From an uncultured Prevotellaceae bacterium (GTDB lineage: Bacteria; Bacteroidota; Bacteroidia; Bacteroidales; Bacteroidaceae): a DNA stretch of 60,285 nucleotides. The translations under genes were made by a program, and so were the position numbers. Below the pieces are notes generated by a model. It saw nothing but the letters and a program-made list of their open reading frames with translations, had not been told where the DNA came from and did no database searches. This document shows, piece after piece, positions 1 to 7,830 of this stretch; position 1 is the first letter of the stretch; the number at the start of each line of letters is the position of its first letter. Where the stretch lies: contig CACZDV010000015.1 of the NCBI GenBank assembly GCA_902780025.1, positions 1 through 60,285 of the forward strand. Direction: 5' to 3'.

Positions 1-87
1 TAGGACGAGTAACGAGGTAAGCTTAGCTCCTCAAGTGTTAAATATATAGTTAAATATCAATCAATGTTTGGAATTTAGCATAGAATG

Positions 88-140
88 CGGTTCTTCGCAG
101 AGCGAAGCGGCAGAGCCGAGCGCCTTTTGTGTACTTTTTG
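88..140. repeat. Partial copy of a GC-rich palindromic element
   Basis: The tract carries TTCGCAGAGCGAAGCGG and GCCGAGCGCC and ends in CTTTTGTGTACTTT. The same ingredients appear at 1691-1757 and 46917-46983, where the element is flanked on both sides by GTACACAAA/TTTGTGTAC-type inverted ends. Here only the right end is recognisable, so the copy looks truncated on the left. The rest of 1-155 shows nothing else I can name. Confidence 0.45.
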
Positions 141-155
141 TTATGGGGTCAACGA

Positions 156-445
156 TTACTTCTTGTATTTCTTGCTGAATAGGTCAGAATGTGTTCCTGT
201 GTTGAGCATCACCAGGATTAGTTCCTGGTCACGTTGCTCCCAGACCAACAGCCAGTCGGGCTGGATGTGACATTCCCACTGGCCTTTACGGTCGCCGTGC
301 AATACGTGAGGAAGGTATTTTTCGGGCAACTTGCCTTCTGTAGAGAGTATACGAATGGCTTTACGTAGCTGTTCCATATCGTAGCCCCTACGTTCACAGA
401 GCTTCATTGGCGCTTGAACTCGCCGGTGAACTTGATGGTATACAT
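156..445 (-). pseudogene. YafQ-family mRNA interferase toxin, frameshifted near its start
   Basis: The main frame (stop at 156, ATG at 407) encodes 83 residues with the YafQ/RelE toxin core: HIQPDW, a trailing hydrophobic strand, and TGTHSDLF, which carry the His/Asp residues used for ribosome-dependent mRNA cleavage in YafQ. Homologues begin about a dozen residues earlier. That missing N terminus (MYTIKFTGEFKRQ) is present but in another frame: an ATG at 445, one base after the antitoxin stop, reads 13 codons and meets TGA at 406-404, where the stop overlaps the internal ATG as ATGA. A single missing base explains this. The gene is therefore either inactivated or made by reinitiation or frameshifting at the ATGA. 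The family call is good; activity is uncertain. Confidence 0.75.
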
Positions 446-446
446 A

Positions 447-677
447 TCAGCCAAGACATTGCTTAAACAAATCATCTACATCCTTGGCTTCATACACACG
501 GCCTTCGTCCAAGTCGCGAAGTGAGCGCTCGTAGGATGAATAACGCTTGCGACGTGGCGCAGTAATCTTGCCCACGCCTTTAAGCATGCTGATGGCACGT
601 TTGATGTCCTTCAGCTTTGACATGTCTTCAATGTTTACCAGGATCTGGCCTTCTGATGGCATTGTTGCAACTTGCAT
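447..677 (-). CDS. Antitoxin of a YafQ-type toxin-antitoxin pair (RelB/DinJ-like role)
   Basis: A 76-residue acidic/basic protein placed directly upstream of the YafQ-like toxin, with TGA and the toxin ATG separated by one base, the usual arrangement for a type II pair. The C-terminal part (YSSYERSLRDLDEGRVYEA, then a short helix) looks like the toxin-binding tail of such antitoxins. The N-terminal half should be the DNA-binding part that represses the operon. A longer frame starts at 749, but a good promoter (TATATTTG) lies at about 703-710, so the ATG at 677 is preferred. The role is inferred mainly from context; the sequence alone does not identify the antitoxin family. Confidence 0.7.
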   Translation of the reverse strand: MQVATMPSEGQILVNIEDMSKLKDIKRAISMLKGVGKITAPRRKRYSSYERSLRDLDEGRVYEAKDVDDLFKQCLG

Positions 678-702
678 AATCTGTATAGTTTTCAATTCGT
701 CC

Positions 703-710
703 GCAAATAT
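703..710 (-). promoter_or_regulatory. Promoter of the toxin-antitoxin pair
   Basis: On the minus strand the bases read TATATTTG followed by CGG, matching the Bacteroidetes -7 element TAnnTTTG. The antitoxin ATG at 677 lies about 20 bases downstream of the expected start of transcription. Confidence 0.6.
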
Positions 711-816
711 ACGAACTATTTCCGAAACTGCCATACTTTTCCTCAACAATCTTTGCTTTTCCCCGCCTTTCCAATCTTTTTCCCCTCTTTCTCTTGCTTT
801 TTCGCCATAAAGTTTG

Positions 817-824
817 TATCTTTG
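817..824 (+). promoter_or_regulatory. Promoter of the secreted protein gene at 881
   Basis: TATCTTTG matches the -7 element TAnnTTTG, with a TTG about 20 bases upstream (794-796). The leader to the ATG at 881 is roughly 50 bases. Confidence 0.6.
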
Positions 825-880
825 TCCTCAGATAGGTTAATAACGGCCTATGATATCATAATTTCAAAAGAACTACGACT

Positions 881-1639
881 ATGAGAAAAAGACTTTTACT
901 CCTTTCTGTTTCGCTGCTGGCGATGGCGCTGTCGGTTGGTGCTGCAAATGAAATCAGACTCTGCGGCGTGACTATTACGGACGAGCTGGCGGCTGGGGGT
1001 AATCTTGTTGACAATGCCGAGATTACCTACACGCCCAGCAATGAGTCTACAGTTCTGTCTTTCGCGACGTGGGCAACGGACTTTACCATCCAGCTGAAAG
1101 GTACGAATAAGTTGACGAATGCCTTTTCGGGCTATGCGAATGCGATTTTTATTCCCGGAACTAATGGAATCCACGTGACCATTGCTGGCGAGGGTAGCCT
1201 TGAGGTGACATCGCTGAACTGGTATGCCGTAAACCTGCATGGCGGTACGCTGACGATTGACCACACGACGGTGAAGTTCAACGGTGCCGTGGCTGAAAAC
1301 TCAGCAATCGGCGGTAGCCTGTACATCAAAAACTCGTACGTGACGGCTACAGAAATCTCTCGTCTTTCTGCCATTGAGCTGACAGACTGTAGCATTGTGC
1401 AGCCGACTGGTGCCGAGATTGTTTCTACGGGACGGACAGAACAGATATTCTGTAACATCGACAAGCACGGGTCGAACGATGATATCATTATCAAGCCGAC
1501 ATCTGCGGGCATCGGTGCTATGCTAACGGATCGTGAGGGTAAGGACAATAAGGAATGGTTCTCGCTGGACGGTCGTCGTGTGGAGCAGCCGCAGCGTGGC
1601 CTATACATTCTCAACGGCAAGAAAATAATCGTCAGATAA
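881..1639 (+). CDS. Secreted beta-rich carbohydrate-binding-like protein with a Prevotella C-terminal tail
   Basis: A 252-residue exported protein. Residues 1-21 are a signal peptide (MRKRLLLLSVSLLAMALSVGA). The body has repeating short strands (TIQLKGTNKL, VTIAGEGSLEV, TLTIDHTTVKF) like the right-handed beta-helix 'carbohydrate-binding' proteins of the Cthe_2159 type, which bind polygalacturonan. The last 30 residues (WFSLDGRRVEQPQRGLYILNGKKI) match the conserved tail of many Prevotella secreted proteins, which may act as a sorting signal. No catalytic motif is visible. It is transcribed alone from its own promoter. The fold is a moderate guess; export is clear. Confidence 0.7.
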   Translation: MRKRLLLLSVSLLAMALSVGAANEIRLCGVTITDELAAGGNLVDNAEITYTPSNESTVLSFATWATDFTIQLKGTNKLTNAFSGYANAIFIPGTNGIHVTIAGEGSLEVTSLNWYAVNLHGGTLTIDHTTVKFNGAVAENSAIGGSLYIKNSYVTATEISRLSAIELTDCSIVQPTGAEIVSTGRTEQIFCNIDKHGSNDDIIIKPTSAGIGAMLTDREGKDNKEWFSLDGRRVEQPQRGLYILNGKKIIVR

Positions 1640-1690
1640 TCATTGATGATGACGAGCCCCCGCCAATACTGGGACTCTGACAACAACAGA

Positions 1691-1757
1691 AAGTACACAA
1701 AGGGACGGTTGACTTTCCCCTTCGAGCCTTCGAGCTAAACCTTCCTTTTGTGTACAA
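1691..1757. repeat. 67-bp element with inverted ends
   Basis: The left end reads AAGTACACAAAGGG and the right end CCTTTTGTGTACAAG, so the ends form an inverted repeat around GTACACAAA. The interior contains TTCGAGCCTTCGAGC. It lies between the convergent genes at 881 and 1890. The copy at 46917-46983 is the same length. Confidence 0.5.
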
Positions 1758-1889
1758 GATGAACGACTACGTGATTCCTCACTACAAGATGGTGGACGGC
1801 AAGAAGAAGGTGGTGTGGGGTGAAGAAATCGCCGCTTTCCTGTGTAAAGGCTGGGGAAGCGGCGATTGTTATAGGAAAGTTTCAGATTG

Positions 1890-3266
1890 CTAATTGTTGA
1901 TGGGCATCATCTGCATCAGCACGGAGTAGAATCTGAGGGCGGCGCTTGTAGAATTGCCCGACGGGGTGTACGACAGCTTGAAGGGCTTGTCGATATACTC
2001 CATCGTCTCACGGCTTAGTAGCTGGCTGATGGGAATGTAGTCGTTGCTCTCCAAGTTCTTTAATCCGGGCTCTATCGTGCTCTTACCGTCTCTCTGTACC
2101 GCGCAGAAGTTCACCGTTTCGGGCTTCGTCGTCTGCGGGCAGGAGAGTTGTAACTGGCATGAACTGTTGAGGGCTGCCACTGCTGCTGACAGGTCGCCGC
2201 CGCTGCTGTCTTGCTGACGATTCTGAATGGCTTTAGCAAAGTTCTGCGCAAATGCTGCACCATCGGTAATAGTGCCCGTGAACGTCAGGTCATCGAGCAT
2301 GCGGATGGTGATGGCCTTGAGGTTGGCGATGTCGATCATGCTCTTGCCCATCTGACCGATGAAGCTCTTCGTTTGTGGAAGTTCCATCTCTGCATCACAG
2401 GTGATGACGCCAGCTCCGTTGTGGGTGAAGCCGTAGATGAGCGACATCTTCTTGTCTTCCACGATGAGCCGATAGTCAAGGAAGCTCTTGTCGTCGTTCA
2501 GATAGGAATCCTGTATGCCGGATATCTTGAACGAACAGGCATCGAGGTTGACGTATTCCGAATTCTCGATAAGAGGCAGTTCCAGGTTGATGGCACTTTC
2601 GCTCAGCATCAGCTCCTTGCTGTCGATAAGGGCGTTCAGCGTTAAGGTGTACGTCTTCGGCAGGCGGCTGACGTATGCCAGACGCTTCACATTGGGCAGG
2701 TTGGCGTCGGCAACCATCTGGTAGCTGTCGTCGCTGCTGTCGATAATCAGTTTGAAGAGTGTCGTGCCGATGCCATCGACGGTAGCGGGGAAGATGAACT
2801 CCTGACGGTCGTTGGAGACGACGCGGCAGTCACCTTTTCCGTCGAATACAACGCGGACACCAAAGTCGCTGTTGTCGGCGGTGATGTATGCCAGATAGCC
2901 CATCTTGGCCAGTTCGGAACCGACCTTCACAGGGCTGACGCTGAGCAAGGCTTTCTTTTGGCTAATGGCCGAGAGCAGTTTTTTGATGTTTGCAATGATG
3001 TTCTTGTCGCTCTCCATCAGTGATATCAGCTGTGTGAGGGCTTGCGATGTAGCGTTGAGCGAGGCTGCGTTGAGATTGTCGGCCAACAGTTTTACATCGC
3101 TCTCAATGTGACTTACCAGGGTGTTGCGATCAATCTCCTCCTGATTCGTTTTTTCTGGAATAGGAGCAGGGATAGGGGTGTCATCGTCGTCAGACGAACA
3201 CGACACACAGAGTCCTGTGAGACAGAGCAGAACAGCCGCAACGGCGAAATACTTCATCCTTTTCAT
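1890..3266 (-). CDS. Exported lipoprotein of unknown function
   Basis: A 458-residue protein with a lipoprotein signal peptide: hydrophobic residues 7-22 and a lipobox LCVSC, followed by SSDDDD, the acidic signal that sends Bacteroidetes lipoproteins to the cell surface. The rest is a long helical N-terminal half (about residues 40-110) and a mixed beta part; I do not recognise a family. Its ATG overlaps the stop of the upstream gene at 3263 by four bases (ATGA), so translation is probably coupled and the two proteins may work together at the cell surface. Confidence 0.8.
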   Translation of the reverse strand: MKRMKYFAVAAVLLCLTGLCVSCSSDDDDTPIPAPIPEKTNQEEIDRNTLVSHIESDVKLLADNLNAASLNATSQALTQLISLMESDKNIIANIKKLLSAISQKKALLSVSPVKVGSELAKMGYLAYITADNSDFGVRVVFDGKGDCRVVSNDRQEFIFPATVDGIGTTLFKLIIDSSDDSYQMVADANLPNVKRLAYVSRLPKTYTLTLNALIDSKELMLSESAINLELPLIENSEYVNLDACSFKISGIQDSYLNDDKSFLDYRLIVEDKKMSLIYGFTHNGAGVITCDAEMELPQTKSFIGQMGKSMIDIANLKAITIRMLDDLTFTGTITDGAAFAQNFAKAIQNRQQDSSGGDLSAAVAALNSSCQLQLSCPQTTKPETVNFCAVQRDGKSTIEPGLKNLESNDYIPISQLLSRETMEYIDKPFKLSYTPSGNSTSAALRFYSVLMQMMPINN

Positions 3267-6200
3267 CGTGCGATGTACTTTTTGCCGTTTTCAATATAGA
3301 CTCCCTTACCGGGCAGCACGTTCAGCTGTCGTCCCTGCAGGTCGAAGTAGCGGCGGGTGCCGTCGGTATCGATGGTACGGATGGTGGAAGCGATGCCGGT
3401 GGTGCCGTTATTGTAGTAGTCAGCGATATAGAGTAGGTCGGTTATGTCTTCAACCTTGCCGCTGCCGTCACCGTCAGTCTGGTAGAACCGTGTGGCGTAG
3501 TTCCTGGCTTCCCACTCACCCTCTTGATGCTGATATTCAACCACCTCCGGATTCTGCCGGAAAGGCAGGGAGGGAACAATCAGATAATCAGAATCATAGG
3601 CCGAGAAGAGTCCGCGGAAGCCATTAAAGGTCTCCGTACTATATGGCCTTACATACTCCCAAACACCTTTGTCGCTCAGGCTGTAGAGCAGTTCATCGTT
3701 GTCTAACGTATAGGCCCTGTAGGCGCTCACCCATTTTCCAATCTCGGTATTCGTGCCGTACCAGTACCATTGATAGAAATCGTAGACTGGCGAGCCTTCG
3801 GGCACCTGGCTTGTGAACAAGGCGTCGATAGCATTGAACCGCAGGTCGCCGCGGTTGACAATCACCAAGTAGGGCTTCCAGGCCTCCATCTTGTTGTCAG
3901 GCAGTTCGTTGAAGATAAACTGGTGGTAGATGCTGTCGACGTAAGCCAGCTGATAGATCTGTGCCGTACCCGGGGCGTAATATTCGTCGATGTCAAAGTC
4001 ATAGGGCAGGCTGACGGTGCATGCCACGGGCGTTTGCGTACCGTCGCCGTTATCCTTTGCTGAGACCACGCGGTAGTACACCGAGTTGAACACCTTGCCG
4101 TTGAGTTCGTCAAGCACATTCGGGTTTAACGAGGTATCGATGAATTGTACGGAATCCTTAGGCAGGCTGAAGCCGAGGAAGTCGTCGAGCGAGACGCCCG
4201 AACCCTGGAACTTCAGCTGGTAGTAGCCGGAGTAGGGGGCCTTGAACACGACGTCGCCACTCTGGAAGTAAGTGTTGTGGTATGTCCAGACGGTGTCGTT
4301 GTCTTTCTTGTAGTAGACGTTCAGGTAAGAAGGATCGCCGCCTCCCATACCGAACATCGAGAACATCTGCATGAAGCCGCCGCCCATATCGGCCGTGAAG
4401 TGCAGCAGGTTGCCTTGCTTGGCCTGCAGGCGCGGGGTCACCATTTCATACTCCTTAGAGTCGGTCTTGGCCACCCATGACTTCTCCTCGCCGCTGCCTC
4501 CACCGAACATGGCCATCATATCGTCGCCGCCGCCCTGGGTGATTTCCCAGCCGGTGCTGGTCCAGCCCTCAGGGAATCGGCGCGGGAAGGTCTGGTCTTC
4601 TACAACGTAGAGGGGCTCGAAATCCTCTGACCATGAGTCGGACTTGATGATGTAGGCGCTGAAGGCGACCGACTGACTGGTCACGCGCTCGTCGGCAGGC
4701 GTGAACGTCAGGACATCGTAAACCTCGCCCTGCCGCTCGTCGTCGCGGAGCATAGTGGCACCCAGCAGCACAGAATCGCCGGCGGCTACCGACAGGCTGC
4801 TTTCCTGAGCGGCGAGACGCGTCACGTCAAACGTTGACACAGCTACACCGAGTGTGCCCGTACCCGTGTTGATGACGGTAAAGGTGCTGGTAGAATCAGC
4901 CTTGAGCATACCGAAGTCGAGGCTGCGGACAACGGCGCTGTCGAGTGTGACGTAGAGGTCGGGGGCATTCATGTCAATCTGGAAACCGGCTACAGAGTCG
5001 ATGACGATGCTATCGGAGGCCATGAAGCGGAAACGGTATTCGCCCGGCTCCAGACCCGATAGCCACTGGGTAGTAAACACCGTGTCGACGGCATTGCTGA
5101 AGTCCTTGGCCTTCTCCCATTTGCCGGAGCCGTAGACGGACTTCTCGATAAAGAAGGTCGAGCCGCTGCTACCGCCGCCCATCATGGAGCTGAAGTCCAT
5201 ACCGCCGCCACCACCGGGCTTCTTGACCGAGAAGAGCAGCACGTCGTTGACGTTACTGACCGTCAATGGCGGCGTCATCAGATAATAGGAAGCACTGCTG
5301 CCGCCTCCGAACATACCTCCCATTCCTCCGTCGTCAGACGATTGCTTGACGGTAGCCACGCCTGTACTATCAACCTTCCAGCCTTCAGTAAACCAGCCGT
5401 AAGGCAGTTTGTTGTCGTTGAAGTCGTCTGTCCAGACGCCCGCCTGAGTGATGATGGCATCGATGGGGAGGGGGATTTCCTCGACGCGCTCGTCGGTAGT
5501 CTTGAAGGTCAGCATCGTGCTGTTGCGGCCTTCGTGGCCCTGACCGTAGTTAAAGGTGAGGCTGACTTTAGCCGTATCGGCGGCAGCAACGCTGACACTC
5601 GCGTTGTTGAGGGTGAATGCACCTCCTTCTACCGAGAGGTTCACCTTGAGTGTACCGGTAGCCGTATTGACAATGTCGAACGTTACGGTGGTATCCTGAA
5701 CACAGAGCCCGAGGTCAATGGGCTGTATGTTCTTCTTCTGATAGACGGGGTAGATGTCAGGAGCATCCATGTCAATATGGTAGCCTGCCACAGAGTCAAT
5801 CATCACTTTGCCTCCAGCTCTGAAGCGGAAACGGTATTCGCCCGCTTCGGTGTTGCTGATGGTGAACGTCTTGTAGACGGAATCGAGCTGCGTCGTGAAG
5901 TCAGCTACTTTGATCCAGCGGTGCTCACCGTAGATGGCACGTTCCACCACAAAGGTAGAGTCGCTGCCGCCACCCATGAAGGAACCGATGCCGCTGTCGT
6001 CGCCTCCGCCTTTCTTGGCCGAGAACGTCAGCACTTCGCCACCCTGGACACTCAGGGGCGGCGTCATCAGGTAGTTGTAACTGTCGTCACCACCGCCCAG
6101 CAGGTCTTCCATGTTAAAGTTGGGTGTTCCCGTTTGGGTACTGTCATTTTCATTAGTAGCTTTCCCCTTCTGGGCAACATTGTCTTTGACTATCCAACCT

Positions 6201-6334
6201 TCGGCATACCAGCCGTAAGGCATCTTGTTGTCGTTGAAACGCTCGTCCATCTGCCCAGAGGAAACGTTCTGGGACATCATGTTGCCCACGCCAAAGAGCA
6301 GGGACAAGGCTATGAGCATACTCCTTTTATTCAT
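3263..6334 (-). CDS. Large secreted adhesin-like protein with repeated choice-of-anchor-J-type modules
   Basis: A 1023-residue exported protein (signal peptide 1-21, ending SQN). It has three related modules starting FNDNKMPYGWYAEGW, FNDNKLPYGWFTEGW and FPEGWTSTGWEI, typical of the MAM-like 'cleaved adhesin/choice-of-anchor J' domain. Each of the first two carries a Gly-rich loop and the sequence YLMTPPL, and each is followed by an Ig-like module (TFDIVNTATGTLKVN; TFTVINTGTGTLGVA). Near the C terminus DGDGSGKVEDITDLLYIADY resembles a dockerin-like calcium repeat, followed by the tail YFDLQGRQL...YIENGKKY. The gene begins only about 30 bases after the TolC-like stop, with no obvious promoter, so it may be carried on the efflux operon transcript. 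Confidence 0.8.
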   Translation of the reverse strand: MNKRSMLIALSLLFGVGNMMSQNVSSGQMDERFNDNKMPYGWYAEGWIVKDNVAQKGKATNENDSTQTGTPNFNMEDLLGGGDDSYNYLMTPPLSVQGGEVLTFSAKKGGGDDSGIGSFMGGGSDSTFVVERAIYGEHRWIKVADFTTQLDSVYKTFTISNTEAGEYRFRFRAGGKVMIDSVAGYHIDMDAPDIYPVYQKKNIQPIDLGLCVQDTTVTFDIVNTATGTLKVNLSVEGGAFTLNNASVSVAAADTAKVSLTFNYGQGHEGRNSTMLTFKTTDERVEEIPLPIDAIITQAGVWTDDFNDNKLPYGWFTEGWKVDSTGVATVKQSSDDGGMGGMFGGGSSASYYLMTPPLTVSNVNDVLLFSVKKPGGGGGMDFSSMMGGGSSGSTFFIEKSVYGSGKWEKAKDFSNAVDTVFTTQWLSGLEPGEYRFRFMASDSIVIDSVAGFQIDMNAPDLYVTLDSAVVRSLDFGMLKADSTSTFTVINTGTGTLGVAVSTFDVTRLAAQESSLSVAAGDSVLLGATMLRDDERQGEVYDVLTFTPADERVTSQSVAFSAYIIKSDSWSEDFEPLYVVEDQTFPRRFPEGWTSTGWEITQGGGDDMMAMFGGGSGEEKSWVAKTDSKEYEMVTPRLQAKQGNLLHFTADMGGGFMQMFSMFGMGGGDPSYLNVYYKKDNDTVWTYHNTYFQSGDVVFKAPYSGYYQLKFQGSGVSLDDFLGFSLPKDSVQFIDTSLNPNVLDELNGKVFNSVYYRVVSAKDNGDGTQTPVACTVSLPYDFDIDEYYAPGTAQIYQLAYVDSIYHQFIFNELPDNKMEAWKPYLVIVNRGDLRFNAIDALFTSQVPEGSPVYDFYQWYWYGTNTEIGKWVSAYRAYTLDNDELLYSLSDKGVWEYVRPYSTETFNGFRGLFSAYDSDYLIVPSLPFRQNPEVVEYQHQEGEWEARNYATRFYQTDGDGSGKVEDITDLLYIADYYNNGTTGIASTIRTIDTDGTRRYFDLQGRQLNVLPGKGVYIENGKKYIAR

Positions 6335-6364
6335 ACTACACCTTTATTATATATAAGTCTATGT

Positions 6365-7780
6365 TTATTTTGTGCCACCGCCGAGAGCGATGTAGAGGGC
6401 GATGATAGCCTGAGCACCTTTATACATGTTAGAGGCCTCAGAGAGCTGGGAGGAGAGAAGGTTCTCCTGAGCGGTAAGCACCTCAAGGTATCTGGCCTTA
6501 CCATTGTCCATCAGTTCGTGGGTGCCCAGGTAGGCCTCGTGGAGCACCTCCACCTGGCGATGGTAGTACTCGTGCTTGTCGCGAGCAGCCTGACAGTCGG
6601 CCATAGCTTCATTCACCTCATTGCCGGCATCGATGACGGTCTGTACGTATTTCTTCTTCAGGTTCTCCTCGGTCAGCTGGTTAATCTTCAGGTTGGCCTT
6701 GAGTTTGCCCTGGGCAAAGATGGGCTGGGTGAGGGAGCCGACAAGGTTGAGGAATGTCTTGGCAGGGTCGATGACCATGCTGCCGGCAGAGTTTGTCCAG
6801 CCGCCCTGTGCCGTCAGCGTAATGCTGGGGAAGAAGGCTGCGCGGGCAGCTTGCGTGTTATAGAAAGCTTCCTCCATAGCGGCATTGGCCATGCGGATAT
6901 CGGGCCTTTGCTCAAGCATCTGGGCAGGGACGCCGATGCGCAAGAAGCGGTTGTCGAACATACGCTGGTTTTCAGATGCCGTATGGTAGTCGGCAGCTGG
7001 AGCCCAGTGGCTGCGCTCAATATGCTGCGGCGTGATACCAATGAGCTTACAGATGGCATTCTCGGTAGACTGGATGCTGCGGCGAGTATCGACGATCTGC
7101 GTCTTGACACTCAGATAAGAGGATTCCATCTGGTTGACAGCTGTAGAGTAGGCCTGTCCGTTTTCATAGAGTGCCTTCTGGGTCTCAAGTGAGGCGTTCC
7201 AGAGACTGTCGGTCTGCGTGAGGATGTCCATCTGTCGGTCGAGTAGCAGGAGATAGAAGTACTGCTGGGCAACGGCGCTGACAAGGTTGGAGCGCACGGC
7301 CTGCTCGTAAAGTTGAGCCTGTAGCAGTACGGCCTGCGAGGCGCGCTTCTTGTTGGTGATGGAGCCAAACACGTCGACGTCCATCGACAACTGCAAGGGT
7401 AGGGTGTAGGTCTTCGAGAAGGCGCTCTTGTCGAAGCTGGCGAGTGTACCCTGCGGCGCGAAGTAGAGCGACGGCAGGTAGGCCAGCTTGGCGGTCTTCA
7501 GCGAGGCCTCACTCTTCTCCACAGCGATGCGGGCAGAATTCAGGTCGGTGTTGTTGGCCAGTACTTGCTCGATAAGTGCCTGAAGTTTGGAGTCGGTGAA
7601 GAATTCTCGCCACGACATCTGTGCGAGCGATTCACCTTCAGTGGATGCTTCGCTGATGAGAGCCGTGCCGAAGGCGTCGGCGGGTGCGTTCACCTTCTGT
7701 TCGTACTTATCGTATAGGCCGCAGCCCGTGAGCATCAGGCTCACGGCTGCAGCGATGGTGATATTGCTAAGTCTTTTCAT
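6365..7780 (-). CDS. Outer-membrane efflux lipoprotein, TolC/OprM family
   Basis: A 471-residue outer-membrane factor that forms the exit duct of an RND pump. Residues 1-19 form a lipoprotein signal with lipobox LTGC. The two long repeated helical halves of the OEP family are visible (about 65-250 and 280-460), including NSARIAVEKSEASLKTAKL and the second-half motif QRPDIRMANAAMEEA. It is the third gene of a minus-strand operon with the adaptor (11017-12147) and the inner-membrane pump (7797-10970), with a 16-base gap to the pump gene. The substrate cannot be read from sequence. Confidence 0.93.
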   Translation of the reverse strand: MKRLSNITIAAAVSLMLTGCGLYDKYEQKVNAPADAFGTALISEASTEGESLAQMSWREFFTDSKLQALIEQVLANNTDLNSARIAVEKSEASLKTAKLAYLPSLYFAPQGTLASFDKSAFSKTYTLPLQLSMDVDVFGSITNKKRASQAVLLQAQLYEQAVRSNLVSAVAQQYFYLLLLDRQMDILTQTDSLWNASLETQKALYENGQAYSTAVNQMESSYLSVKTQIVDTRRSIQSTENAICKLIGITPQHIERSHWAPAADYHTASENQRMFDNRFLRIGVPAQMLEQRPDIRMANAAMEEAFYNTQAARAAFFPSITLTAQGGWTNSAGSMVIDPAKTFLNLVGSLTQPIFAQGKLKANLKINQLTEENLKKKYVQTVIDAGNEVNEAMADCQAARDKHEYYHRQVEVLHEAYLGTHELMDNGKARYLEVLTAQENLLSSQLSEASNMYKGAQAIIALYIALGGGTK

Positions 7781-7796
7781 AATCTTTCGATTTTAA

Positions 7797-7830
7797 CTAT
7801 TCACTTTTCACTTCTTCGCTTTTCACTTCA
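7797..7830. repeat. GTGAAAAGTGAA-type repeat at the end of the pump gene
   Basis: Plus-strand TTCACTTTTCACTTCTTCG and continuation. It encodes the last residues of the pump and includes the bases just before its stop. The same unit occurs at 10988-11022, 46276-46306 and 59959-60004. Confidence 0.7.

Noticed and set aside
1759-1893. A 44-codon plus-strand frame (MNDYVIPHYKMVDGKKK...)
   Set aside because: It starts at the edge of the repeat element at 1691-1757, has no promoter, overlaps the end of the lipoprotein gene and matches nothing I know. It may be a relic of a larger gene.
5342-7192. A 616-codon plus-strand frame opposite the adhesin-like and TolC-like genes
   Set aside because: Both genes beneath it are clear on the minus strand; the frame has no signal or motif and is a codon-bias shadow. 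The same applies to long frames at 7857-8987, 15272-16255, 16340-17164, 19878-20888 and 21384-22559.
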